Below, piece after piece: positions 1-7,420 of a DNA stretch of 10,008 nt (its first letter is position 1; the number at the start of each line of letters is the position of its first letter). Under the pieces are notes generated by a model. That model was not told the DNA's origin. It did no database searches and saw only the letters and a list, made by a program, of their open reading frames with translations. Both the position numbers and the translations under genes were made by a program. This stretch comes from Bacillota bacterium (GTDB taxonomy: Bacteria > Bacillota > Clostridia > Christensenellales > Aristaeellaceae), in NCBI GenBank assembly GCA_009787135.1, contig WRGP01000185.1:1-10008 (forward strand), given 5' to 3'.

Positions 1-194
1 ACTATTGCTCAAACATTCAAGCCCATAACCTATTGCCGCGCAATGGTTTCCGGCTTGTTTTCTGTCATTCAACTGTCAAAGTCAAGATAATAAAGAAAAC
101 AAGACTTAAACCAAGGTGATTTTTATATATGTGACACTTTCCTTTGTCTCACGTTCAAGAAAAATTTTGATAGATGCAATAAGCCCGATAGCAC
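1..194. other. AT-rich stretch without a recognisable gene
   Basis: This is the region beyond the rpsT terminator. Reading both strands I find no ORF with a ribosome binding site and no family resemblance, and no convincing RNA fold. It is noticeably more AT-rich than the gpr-nrdJ block, which fits an intergenic spacer. Confidence 0.5.
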
Positions 195-221
195 AAAAAA
201 AGACGTTGCCAACACAACGCC
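195..221 (-). terminator. Rho-independent terminator of rpsT
   Basis: On the minus strand, 22 bases after the rpsT stop codon, GGCGTTG pairs with CAACGTC (7 bp with one G-U pair, 6-base loop) and is followed directly by seven T residues (positions 201-195). Position, stem and U-tract fit an intrinsic terminator ending a monocistronic rpsT transcript. Confidence 0.85.
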
Positions 222-243
222 TTGAAGAAAACCTTTGTTTAGT

Positions 244-507
244 TCAGTTCGCGGCCTTGGCAAGCCTTCTGGCGAGCCGGGCCTTTTTGCGGTTCGCGGC
301 ATTTTTATGGATGACGCCTTTTGAGGCGGCCTTATCCAGCGCGCTGTAGGAAGCCTTGAGCAGATCGCCCGCCTGCTTCGGATCGCTTGCGACAGCGACG
401 TCAAACTTTTTAATCGTTGTCTTCACGGAAGACTTGACCATGCGGTTGCGCAAGTTCTTTTTCGCGTTGACCTTCACGCGCTTCATGGCGGATTTGATGT
501 TCGGCAA
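244..507 (-). CDS. rpsT: 30S ribosomal protein S20
   Basis: S20 is a small basic protein that binds 16S rRNA in the body of the 30S subunit early in assembly. The 87-residue product is the usual length and opens with the family's N-terminus (MPNIKSAMKRVK, then NAKKNLRNR). It shows the alternating basic and alanine-rich helices and the late HKNAANRKKARLARR segment that identify S20. The start codon is TTG at 507-505: an AGGAGG (522-517) lies 9 bases upstream, and the protein begins exactly where S20 proteins begin. An out-of-frame ATG (512-510) overlaps the site and would encode only nine residues. E. coli rpsT also starts with UUG and is translationally autoregulated; whether that happens here is inference. 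The gene is divergent from gpr, as in B. subtilis. Confidence 0.97.
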   Translation of the reverse strand: MPNIKSAMKRVKVNAKKNLRNRMVKSSVKTTIKKFDVAVASDPKQAGDLLKASYSALDKAASKGVIHKNAANRKKARLARRLAKAAN

Positions 508-516
508 TTCATTTCA

Positions 517-522
517 CCTCCT
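517..522 (-). promoter_or_regulatory. Ribosome binding site deciding the TTG start of rpsT
   Basis: AGGAGG, within a longer AAGGAGGTG, lies 9 bases before the TTG at 507 and only 4 bases before the out-of-frame ATG at 512. The spacing favours the TTG. Confidence 0.8.
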
Positions 523-543
523 TGGCAAAGCATCGCGACAAAT

Positions 544-572
544 ATAATACCATGCAGATGCCTAAAATGCAA
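544..572 (-). promoter_or_regulatory. Sigma-A promoter of rpsT (extended -10)
   Basis: On the minus strand a -35 box TTGCAT (572-567) and a -10 box TATTAT (549-544) are separated by 17 bases. A TGG directly before the -10 box supplies the extended -10 TG element. The predicted transcript start near 537 gives a leader of about 30 bases carrying the rpsT ribosome binding site. Confidence 0.8.
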
Positions 573-590
573 GACTTTTTTTCCTATGCG

Positions 591-620
591 GGATAAGTTT
601 TGCCCCGCACAGCCATAGTA
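591..620 (+). promoter_or_regulatory. Possible sigma-G-type promoter of gpr
   Basis: GGATA (591-595) and CATAGTA (614-620) are 18 bases apart, a spacing seen in forespore sigma-G promoters (consensus about GHATR and CATNHTA). One position in each box departs from consensus. Expression of gpr in the forespore is established for Bacillus; assigning these boxes is inference. No good sigma-A promoter faces gpr in this spacer. Confidence 0.4.
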
Positions 621-648
621 ACACAAATGAATTGTTGGGAGGCGTACA

Positions 649-1575
649 ATGCGCAATTTTCGTTCCGACCTGGCGCTGGAATCGTCTGCCCTGGCCGGCG
701 GCATCCAGGTGCCGGGCGTGCGGGTGGAGCAGCTTCGCCTGGGTGACCTGACCGAGACGGTCGTGGAGATTGTGGACGAGCGGGGCATGGCCGCCCTGGA
801 CAAGCCCTGTGGCCGGTATGTGACGCTGGAAGCGAACCAAATGCACCTGCCGGAGCCCGCGCTGCTGGACATGACGGTCGACCGCCTGGCCGAGACGCTC
901 AAGGGCATGCTGCCTGAGCTTGGCTCCGTGCTGGTGATCGGCCTTGGCAACCGGCGGATCACGGCGGATTCGCTCGGCCCGCGCGCGGTGGACGGCGTGC
1001 TGGTGACCCGTCACATGCGGGAGAACACGCCCGTGCATGTCAAGGGCCGGCTCCGCGAGGTAAGCGCCGTGGCGCCGGGCGTGCTGGGCGTGACGGGCAT
1101 TGAGACCTCCGAGATTGCCCGCGGCATCATAGAGCATACAAAGCCGGACGCCGTAATCGCCGTGGACGCCCTGGCCGCCAAGGAGACATGCCGTATCTGC
1201 ACGACGATGCAGATTACCGATACGGGCATTCAGCCAGGCTCGGGCGTGGGCAACCACAGGCTTGGGCTCAGCCAGGAGACCCTGGGCGTGCCCGTCATCG
1301 CCGTGGGTGTGCCGATGGTGGTCTACGCCGCCACGATAGCCCGCGACGCGCTGGAGCTGCTCATCGACGACCTGGAGATGGACGAGGAAGAGCATTCCGA
1401 CGCACTGGACGCGCTGGTGGACCGCGTCGTGGAAAAGAGGCTGGGCGATCTGGTGGTGGCCCCGCGCGAGGTGGATGAGCGCGTGACGCATATGGCCGAG
1501 CTTTTATCCCTTGGCATCAACCGCGCGCTGCAGCAGCGCCTGTCAAAGGATGAAATCCCGGCGCTGATGCATTGA
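649..1575 (+). CDS. gpr: Germination protease GPR
   Basis: GPR is the self-activating aspartate endopeptidase (MEROPS A25) that degrades small acid-soluble DNA-binding proteins when spores germinate. Family hallmarks are SDLALE at residues 6-11, GRYVTLEA at 55-62, VIGLGN at 96-101, and the aspartates D107 (in TADSLGP) and D173 (in AVDALAA). These are 66 residues apart, exactly as D127 and D193 of the B. megaterium enzyme. TGIQPGSGVGN (192-202) and VPVIAVGVP are also typical. A GGGAGG at 637-642 lies 6 bases before the ATG. At 308 residues it is shorter than Bacillus GPR (about 370). Only about four residues precede the SDLALE motif, so the cleavable propeptide of Bacillus zymogens seems nearly absent. 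Alanine replaces the usual proline in the T-P-D motif. spoIIP follows 67 bases downstream, the classic neighbour. Confidence 0.95.
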   Translation: MRNFRSDLALESSALAGGIQVPGVRVEQLRLGDLTETVVEIVDERGMAALDKPCGRYVTLEANQMHLPEPALLDMTVDRLAETLKGMLPELGSVLVIGLGNRRITADSLGPRAVDGVLVTRHMRENTPVHVKGRLREVSAVAPGVLGVTGIETSEIARGIIEHTKPDAVIAVDALAAKETCRICTTMQITDTGIQPGSGVGNHRLGLSQETLGVPVIAVGVPMVVYAATIARDALELLIDDLEMDEEEHSDALDALVDRVVEKRLGDLVVAPREVDERVTHMAELLSLGINRALQQRLSKDEIPALMH

Positions 1576-1642
1576 TGGACGCATTCGGGCATATATACTC
1601 ATCGCACAGGTAGGCGCACGGAAGGACGATAGGTGCTGCGAT

Positions 1643-2575
1643 ATGAATAAGCCATTCATCATACTGGGCTTTTTGGCCGCCGTTTTGCTGGCCGGTTTCA
1701 TAGGGTATTCGGCGGCAATGGAATGGCTGCCGCCGGCCCGGCAAACGGCGATGCGGGTGGATGTGGATCTGACGGACACGGCAAACCAGGCGGCCGCGAA
1801 GCTCTACGAGACCGAACCGGAGGAACTTCCAGCCCCGGGCGGCATTGAGGTGGAGATTGTCCCGCGCGAGCGGGAGGAGGGTACGCCGCTCAAGGTGCTG
1901 ATCTACCATACCCATACCTATGAGGCTTATGAGCCGGATTTTAGCGGCCAGTACAAAATCACCGAAAAATGGCGCACGGCGAATAACGACTACAACGTTA
2001 CGCGCGTCGGCGAGGCGCTCGCGGCCCTGCTGCGCGATGAATACGGCATGACCGTGGTGCATGACGACACCGCGTTTGAACCGCCGGACTATAACAGCGC
2101 CTACCAGCGGTCCCTGGAGGCTATTGAGAACTATATGGCGCGCGGCGAGACGTTTGACCTGTATCTGGATATTCACCGGGACGCGTACGTGGAAGGGGTT
2201 TACGCCAAGAACACCGTGGTGGCGGACGGCAAAAAGGTGGCGCGGGTGGAGTTTCTGGTGGGCAAAGGGACGGGCGCTTTGAACGGGCAGGCGTTCGCGC
2301 AGCAGCCGGTCTGGGAGGTGAACCTCAGCCGGGCCCAGGTGATGACGGACGCGATCAACAGCCTTGCGGAAAACGTATGCCGCCCTATTTCGATCAAGGG
2401 CAGCCGCTACAACCAGCACGTGTCCACAGGCGCGTTTCTCATCGAGATCGGCAACAACATGAACACGCTGGACGAGGCGCTGGGTGCCGTACCGTATGTG
2501 GCGCGGGCCATCGCGGATACGCTGGGTGGGACAGTCTATCCCGAATATACACAATATCCTGTATATAAAGATTAA
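1643..2575 (+). CDS. spoIIP: Stage II sporulation protein P
   Basis: SpoIIP is the membrane-anchored amidase/endopeptidase of the SpoIID-SpoIIM-SpoIIP engulfment machine; it cuts septal peptidoglycan so the mother cell can engulf the forespore. The 310-residue product has one N-terminal membrane anchor (about residues 5-24), a short variable linker, and the catalytic domain from about residue 83. Signature motifs are LIYHTHTYEAY (86-96, with H89 and H91), NNDYNVTRVGEAL (114-126), LDIHRD (175-180, H178) and FLIEIGNNMNTLDEA (265-279, E268). The histidines and E268 resemble the zinc ligands and catalytic acid of amidases. It is clearly shorter than the roughly 400-residue B. subtilis protein, mainly in the linker. 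AGGTG at 1631-1635 lies 7 bases before the ATG. It may be co-transcribed with gpr across a 67-base gap, or have its own promoter that I could not identify securely. Confidence 0.93.
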   Translation: MNKPFIILGFLAAVLLAGFIGYSAAMEWLPPARQTAMRVDVDLTDTANQAAAKLYETEPEELPAPGGIEVEIVPREREEGTPLKVLIYHTHTYEAYEPDFSGQYKITEKWRTANNDYNVTRVGEALAALLRDEYGMTVVHDDTAFEPPDYNSAYQRSLEAIENYMARGETFDLYLDIHRDAYVEGVYAKNTVVADGKKVARVEFLVGKGTGALNGQAFAQQPVWEVNLSRAQVMTDAINSLAENVCRPISIKGSRYNQHVSTGAFLIEIGNNMNTLDEALGAVPYVARAIADTLGGTVYPEYTQYPVYKD

Positions 2576-2590
2576 ATCTTCTACTATCCC

Positions 2591-2619
2591 TTGAATCGGC
2601 GGTAAGACTGCTGTATAAT
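2591..2619 (+). promoter_or_regulatory. Sigma-A promoter of nrdJ
   Basis: TTGAAT (2591-2596) and a perfect TATAAT (2614-2619) are separated by 17 bases. The predicted start near 2626 leaves a leader of about 20 bases, with AAAGGGGGA (2632-2640) as ribosome binding site. There is no room for a cobalamin riboswitch downstream of this promoter. Confidence 0.85.
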
Positions 2620-2646
2620 AGTCGCACCGATAAAGGGGGAAGAAAC

Positions 2647-4941
2647 ATGCTCAGCGACAATGCCCTGCGCGTATTGGAAAAGCGGTATTTTACCCGGGAT
2701 GAACATGGGAATACGACGGAGGACGCGGAAGGCCTGTTCCGGCGGGTAGCGAAGGCCATCGCGGAAATCGACAAAGAATTTGATCCTGCGGATACTATAG
2801 AGGAGACGGCGGAAAAGTTTTACAGGCGCATGACGTCTTTGGAATTTTTGCCAAACTCGCCGACCCTTATGAACGCGGGCAAGCCGCTGGGTCAGCTGTC
2901 CGCGTGTTTTGTGCTGCCCATATCCGACAGCCTGGAGGGAATTTTCGAAACGATCAAAAACGCCGCCCTGATCCATCAAAGCGGCGGGGGGACGGGCTTT
3001 TCTTTCTCGCGCCTGAGGCCGGAGGGCTCGGCGGTGCGCTCCAGCGGCGGCGTGGCCTCCGGCCCGGTCAGCTTCATGAAGGTCTATAACGCGGCTACGG
3101 AGGCCATCAAGCAGGGCGGCACGCGCCGGGGCGCGAACATGGGCATCCTGCGCGTGGATCATCCGGACATCCGGGAGTTCATCACCTGCAAGGCGGATTT
3201 GACGCAGTTCACCAACTTCAACATCTCCGTGGGTCTCACCGAGGCCTTTATGGCGGCTGTGGAGAACGATGAACCGTATGAGCTGATCGACCCAAGTACG
3301 GGGGAAGCGGTTCGTACGGAGCGCGCCCGCGATATTTTTGACCTTATTGTGGACATGGCGTGGCAAAACGGCGAGCCGGGCATCGTGTTTTTGGACAGGC
3401 TCAACCGCGATAACGTGACGCCGGATATCGGGATTATAGAGTCCACCAACCCGTGCGGCGAGCAGCCGCTTCTGCCCTACGAGAGCTGCAACCTCGGCTC
3501 CATCAACCTGGGCCGCATGCTCAGGGAAGACGGCGCGGGCGGCTTTGCGATCGACTATGACCTGCTGGGCGAGGTCGTGGACGACGCGGTGCATTTTCTC
3601 GATAACGTGATCAGCGCCAACAAGTATCCGCTGGAGCAGATTCGCGAGATGTCGCTGGGCACGCGCAAAATCGGCCTGGGCGTGATGGGCTGGGCGGACA
3701 TGCTCTATAAGCTCGGCGTGCCCTACAACAGTGAGGAGGGCGTCTCCCTGGCCGAGGATGTGATGGGCTATATCAACATGCGCGCCAAGGAAGCGTCCCG
3801 CATCCTGGCGGAAATGCGCGGGCCGTTTCCTTATGTGGATCGCAGCCTATACAGGGAGGATCCCTATCCGCCGCGCAACGCGACGGTGACGACCATCGCG
3901 CCCACGGGCACCATCTCGATCATCGCGTCCTGCTCCAGCGGGGTGGAGCCGCTATTCGCGCTCTCCTTTGTACGCAATGTCATGGATCACGATGCGCTGC
4001 CGGAGGTGCACCCATATTTTGAGGAAGTGGCCAGGGCGCGCGGGTTCTACAGCCCCGAGTTGATACGGGCGGTGGCGGAACGCGGCACGCTGGAGCGCAT
4101 GGAGGGCATTCCGGAAGATGTGCGCCGCGTTTTTGTGACCGCGCACGATGTATCACCGGAATATCATATCCGCATGCAGGCAGCCTTTCAGCAATCCACG
4201 GATAACGCCGTTTCCAAGACGGTGAATTTCAGCCATAGCGCCACCCGTGAGGATGTGCGCGAGGTATACGAATTGGCTTGGCGGCTGGGGTGCAAGGGCG
4301 TTACCATTTATCGAGACGGAAGCCGCAGCGAGCAGGTATTGAGCATAGGCAACAAGGCGAGTGACAAACAGGCCGCTATGCCCCACGGCGCGGTGCAGCC
4401 TAGGCCGAGGCCCGCCGTGACGATGGGTATCACGGAGAAGGTGCGCATTGGGTGCGGCAATCTGTATGTAACCGTCAACTACGACGAAGAGGGCATCTGC
4501 GAGGTGTTCACCAACTTGGGCCGTGCCGGGGGATGCCCGTCCCAGAGCGAGGCCACAAGCCGCCTGGTGTCCATGGCGCTGCGCGCGGGCATGGACGTGC
4601 GCACGGTGATCGAGCAGCTTCGCGGCATCCGCTGCCATTCCACGCTTCGCCAGCCGGGGCTGAAGGTGCTCTCCTGCCCGGACGCCATCGGCCGGGTGCT
4701 GGAAAAGGTGGTGAGCGCGCGGGAGGGGCAGGCCGTGCCGCTGATCGACGCGGAGGCGCTAAAGCCTGATCGTGAACAGGTGAAAAAAAAGAACGGCTGC
4801 ATCAGCAACTGTTCGCTGTGCGCCGAGCGCGCGATCTGCGCGAAGGGCAGCGAGAGCCTGTGCCCCGAGTGCGGCGCGCTTGTGGAGTTTGAGGGCGGGT
4901 GCATGATGTGCAGGGCTTGCGGGTATTCGAAGTGCGGGTGA
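2647..4941 (+). CDS. nrdJ: Adenosylcobalamin-dependent ribonucleotide reductase (class II)
   Basis: This enzyme reduces ribonucleotides to deoxyribonucleotides using a thiyl radical generated from adenosylcobalamin, independently of oxygen. The 764-residue product is complete. An N-terminal helical region is followed by the ten-stranded barrel with LPNSPTLMNAG (68-78), HQSGGGTGFSFSRLRP (110-125) and the NPCGEQ active site (N268, C270 as thiyl site, E272). The redox cysteines are C87 and C281; C281 lies 11 residues after C270, as in the Thermotoga maritima enzyme. PTGTISIIASCSSG (419-432) is the phosphate-binding loop. A TSCPD domain spans about 594-690. The tail carries a zinc-finger-like cluster (C739, C742, C752, C755, C758, C763) typical of clostridial NrdJ and probably involved in re-reducing the active site. 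The gene has its own promoter. It takes the place downstream of spoIIP where B. subtilis has yqxA and lepA. Confidence 0.97.
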   Translation: MLSDNALRVLEKRYFTRDEHGNTTEDAEGLFRRVAKAIAEIDKEFDPADTIEETAEKFYRRMTSLEFLPNSPTLMNAGKPLGQLSACFVLPISDSLEGIFETIKNAALIHQSGGGTGFSFSRLRPEGSAVRSSGGVASGPVSFMKVYNAATEAIKQGGTRRGANMGILRVDHPDIREFITCKADLTQFTNFNISVGLTEAFMAAVENDEPYELIDPSTGEAVRTERARDIFDLIVDMAWQNGEPGIVFLDRLNRDNVTPDIGIIESTNPCGEQPLLPYESCNLGSINLGRMLREDGAGGFAIDYDLLGEVVDDAVHFLDNVISANKYPLEQIREMSLGTRKIGLGVMGWADMLYKLGVPYNSEEGVSLAEDVMGYINMRAKEASRILAEMRGPFPYVDRSLYREDPYPPRNATVTTIAPTGTISIIASCSSGVEPLFALSFVRNVMDHDALPEVHPYFEEVARARGFYSPELIRAVAERGTLERMEGIPEDVRRVFVTAHDVSPEYHIRMQAAFQQSTDNAVSKTVNFSHSATREDVREVYELAWRLGCKGVTIYRDGSRSEQVLSIGNKASDKQAAMPHGAVQPRPRPAVTMGITEKVRIGCGNLYVTVNYDEEGICEVFTNLGRAGGCPSQSEATSRLVSMALRAGMDVRTVIEQLRGIRCHSTLRQPGLKVLSCPDAIGRVLEKVVSAREGQAVPLIDAEALKPDREQVKKKNGCISNCSLCAERAICAKGSESLCPECGALVEFEGGCMMCRACGYSKCG

Positions 4942-5000
4942 GAGGGGCAGAGACAAATCAACCGCCGTAATTTCTAATGTAATTCTAAAATTGATATACC

Positions 5001-5028
5001 TTGACAAGCGAAGTAAAGTGGTTATAAT
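5001..5028 (+). promoter_or_regulatory. Near-perfect sigma-A promoter upstream of the hydrolase gene
   Basis: TTGACA (5001-5006) and TATAAT (5023-5028) both match consensus exactly, with a 16-base spacer. The predicted start near 5035 gives a leader of about 125 bases before the hydrolase ATG, unusually long for this window. Confidence 0.85.
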
Positions 5029-5090
5029 AAATCCAAGGGAAAGGGGGAGACCCGCTGATATCCATCATATCCGAGGCGATCCGAAGACAT

Positions 5091-5156
5091 ATGGAGACAA
5101 TCATTTTGGCCAACTTGCTATTCCATGGCGGCTTCGGCGTGAGGCCGGCAAGCTGA
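5091..5156 (+). other. Possible 21-residue leader ORF in the hydrolase 5' leader
   Basis: An ATG at 5091 opens a 21-codon frame (METIILANLLFHGG... to a TGA at 5154-5156) that stops four bases before the hydrolase ATG at 5161. The frame stays open upstream to position 5055, just behind a strong AAGGGGGAGA (5041-5050), but only CTG or ATA are available there as starts. The hydrolase ATG has no good Shine-Dalgarno of its own, so translational coupling from this short frame is conceivable. It could equally be plain untranslated leader. Confidence 0.2.
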
Positions 5157-5160
5157 ATAA

Positions 5161-7410
5161 ATGAAAGTGCGGGCAATCAGCAAAATGAATCGAGAATCAT
5201 CGCAGGAACCAGAGCATAAACCAATGAAGCGTACCGCGTTGTCCGGCATCAGCCCTGCCGTGCGGTGGAGCTTGCTAGCCTGCCTGCTGGGGGCGCTTGC
5301 ATTTGGCATCACGCAGATCGTATGGATGTTCAAGCCTTATGGTGCTCTTTGGGTGCTTATCGGCGGGCTGGCGACTGTGGTTGCCGGGCTGATCGGGGCG
5401 GCGCTGCTGACGCTCGTGCTGGCCGCGCTGAAGCGGCTTCCCTGGCAGACGGCTTTTGTGTTTTTCATCACGGTATGGTTGTGCGTGGCATCCGTATTTT
5501 TAGGGCTTTACATCGTGCCGCTGCTGATTTTCAGCATGGCTGCCGTTTACTTTGCCGCCATGGGCTTTGCGGGCCGGTATAAGACCATAAGCAAGCCCAA
5601 GAGGGTTCTGCGGTATGGCCTGCTGGGGCTTTTTGGCGCGCTGGCATTGTCCATACTCGCGTTGATGGTTTGGCCAGGCCCTGCGCTCAAATTGAGTGAC
5701 AGACCGGCCAAGGCCACTTTGGCGCTGCCCTATGCGGAGCGGGCAAATAATACGGCCACGGCACTAGACGATCCATCCGCGCCCGGTGACCATGCCTATT
5801 CCGTGTATTACTACGCGACGCCCGGCCAGAAGATCGAACCCTATCCGGGGCGGGAAGCCATTCCCACGCAAACGGTCAATGCGTCCGAGCTCCTGAACGG
5901 ATGGAATTTTATGCGTACATCGCAGCTTGGCTTTGGCCCTGACGCGCTGCCGCTCAACGCGCAGGTATGGATGCCTGAAGGAAAGGGGCCATTTCCGCTG
6001 ACGCTGATCGTGCATGGCAATCACGATTCAGCCGACCGCTCCGATGGCGGCTATGCGTATCTTGGCGGCCTGCTGGCCAGCCGTGGTATCATCGCGGCTT
6101 CAGTGGATGAAAACTTTCTGAACAGCTCCATGGTATATGATTTGTTTATCTTTGCAGGCTTGAAGCGAGAAAATGATGCCCGCGCCTTTCTTCTTCTGGA
6201 GCATCTGCGCCAATGGCATGCGTGGAACGCCGACGCTTCCAGCCCGTTTTTTGGCAGGGTTGACTTTGAAAATCTCGCGCTCATCGGCCATTCCCGAGGT
6301 GGGGAGGCGGCGGCCGTAGCGGCCTCGTTCGCACAGCTGGGCCACTACCCTGACAATGGGATGCTGCGGTTTGACTACCCCTTCCAAATTAAGACCATAG
6401 TGGCCATTGCGCCGGTTCACGGCCAATACAATCCCGCGGGCTTGGAGGTGGGCCTGAGAAATGTCAACTACCTGGTGCTGCATGGCGAACATGACATGGA
6501 TGTGATGAGCTTTATGGGCGCGAATATGTATCGCAGGGCCGATGTATCAGATGAGGGGATCAAAGCGCAGATTTGGATGCAGTACGCCAACCACGGCCAG
6601 TTTAACAGCGCGTGGGGCGCTAGCGACTATACGGGCTTGCAAAACTGGGCGTTCAACGGGAAATTGCTCATGCCCATGGAGGAACAGCAGCAAGCCGCCA
6701 AGGTGTTCATAGGCGCGTTCCTTGAAGCTACGCTGCTGGGCAAAGAGGAATATACAGCGCTCTTTAAGCATTTCGCGCAGGGCGCGCAGTGGCTGCCGCC
6801 TGCCGTATACGTCACCGATTACGCCGACAACCATACCGTCTTGCTGGACGACTATGGCAGCGGCTACGATGTAGGCGCGTCTTCCTTGGGCTTGGTTTCC
6901 TATTCGGCACAAAGTTTTGATGTATGGACTGAGGACTGCTTGCCCGGCAAATTGGGCAACAGCAACCGGGTTTTAACCCTCGCGTGGGGCGGTGAAACGG
7001 ACAAATACGCGGGGCAGGCGCCGATCTTCAAAATGGAATTTCAGCCCGATACGCTATGTGTCGGGGATACTTTGTCCATTTCACTCTGCTCAGGGGAGCG
7101 AAATGCACACGAGAAGGGCATTTCCTTTCAAGTGAAGCTGACCGACAGCGCGGGGAACAGCGCCTTGATGTCCATTGATGATTTTGGCGGCGTGGTGAAT
7201 CCCGTTGAAGCCCCTATCGCAAAGCCGCTGCTTTCGATGATTTTGGGCACGCAAGAGCCCGTATTGCAGTCCGTCCATATACCGACAGATCGGTTTGAAG
7301 GGCTGCAGGGGGATATTGTGAGCATGGAATGGATTTTTGATGATCTGCGGGGGAGCGAAAACGGGCATATTTTGTATGCGGATGATCTGCGCGTGGAAAA
7401 GAGAAGATGA
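5161..7410 (+). CDS. Polytopic membrane protein with extracytoplasmic alpha/beta-hydrolase domain
   Basis: The 749-residue product has two halves. Residues 35-171 form about five hydrophobic membrane segments (35-57, 62-90, 96-115, 117-136, 148-171). Residues 175-749 would then lie outside the cytoplasm. The hydrolase fold shows LIVHGNH (282-288, oxyanion region), the nucleophile elbow GHSRGG with S378, an acid in HGEHDMD (D445 or D447), and a histidine in ANHGQF (H478), so the catalytic triad appears intact. The last 150 residues, from about 600, look like a beta-rich accessory domain. The overall resemblance is to chlorophyllase- and polyester-hydrolase-like esterases; the substrate is unknown. 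A stop codon immediately precedes the ATG at 5161, so that is the earliest start. ATGs at 5185 or 5224 are possible, and none has a strong ribosome binding site. It shares a promoter with the deaminase gene that follows 10 bases later. Confidence 0.85.
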   Translation: MKVRAISKMNRESSQEPEHKPMKRTALSGISPAVRWSLLACLLGALAFGITQIVWMFKPYGALWVLIGGLATVVAGLIGAALLTLVLAALKRLPWQTAFVFFITVWLCVASVFLGLYIVPLLIFSMAAVYFAAMGFAGRYKTISKPKRVLRYGLLGLFGALALSILALMVWPGPALKLSDRPAKATLALPYAERANNTATALDDPSAPGDHAYSVYYYATPGQKIEPYPGREAIPTQTVNASELLNGWNFMRTSQLGFGPDALPLNAQVWMPEGKGPFPLTLIVHGNHDSADRSDGGYAYLGGLLASRGIIAASVDENFLNSSMVYDLFIFAGLKRENDARAFLLLEHLRQWHAWNADASSPFFGRVDFENLALIGHSRGGEAAAVAASFAQLGHYPDNGMLRFDYPFQIKTIVAIAPVHGQYNPAGLEVGLRNVNYLVLHGEHDMDVMSFMGANMYRRADVSDEGIKAQIWMQYANHGQFNSAWGASDYTGLQNWAFNGKLLMPMEEQQQAAKVFIGAFLEATLLGKEEYTALFKHFAQGAQWLPPAVYVTDYADNHTVLLDDYGSGYDVGASSLGLVSYSAQSFDVWTEDCLPGKLGNSNRVLTLAWGGETDKYAGQAPIFKMEFQPDTLCVGDTLSISLCSGERNAHEKGISFQVKLTDSAGNSALMSIDDFGGVVNPVEAPIAKPLLSMILGTQEPVLQSVHIPTDRFEGLQGDIVSMEWIFDDLRGSENGHILYADDLRVEKRR

Positions 7411-7420
7411 GGAATACAGC

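Noticed and set aside
562..1491. Long minus-strand ORF of 309 codons opposite gpr, and similar long antisense ORFs opposite spoIIP, nrdJ and the hydrolase
   Set aside because: Their translations are rich in His, Arg and Gln with no family features. They are shadows of high-G+C genes whose plus-strand products are unmistakable.
1576..1642. Sigma-E-type promoter for spoIIP (CATATATA at 1590-1597)
   Set aside because: The -10-like octamer matches only partly, and no acceptable -35 box lies at the right distance. Read-through from gpr is as likely.
2576..2646. Cobalamin riboswitch before the B12-dependent reductase
   Set aside because: The whole spacer is 71 bases and the leader after the promoter about 20 bases, far too short; no B12-box-like sequence is present.
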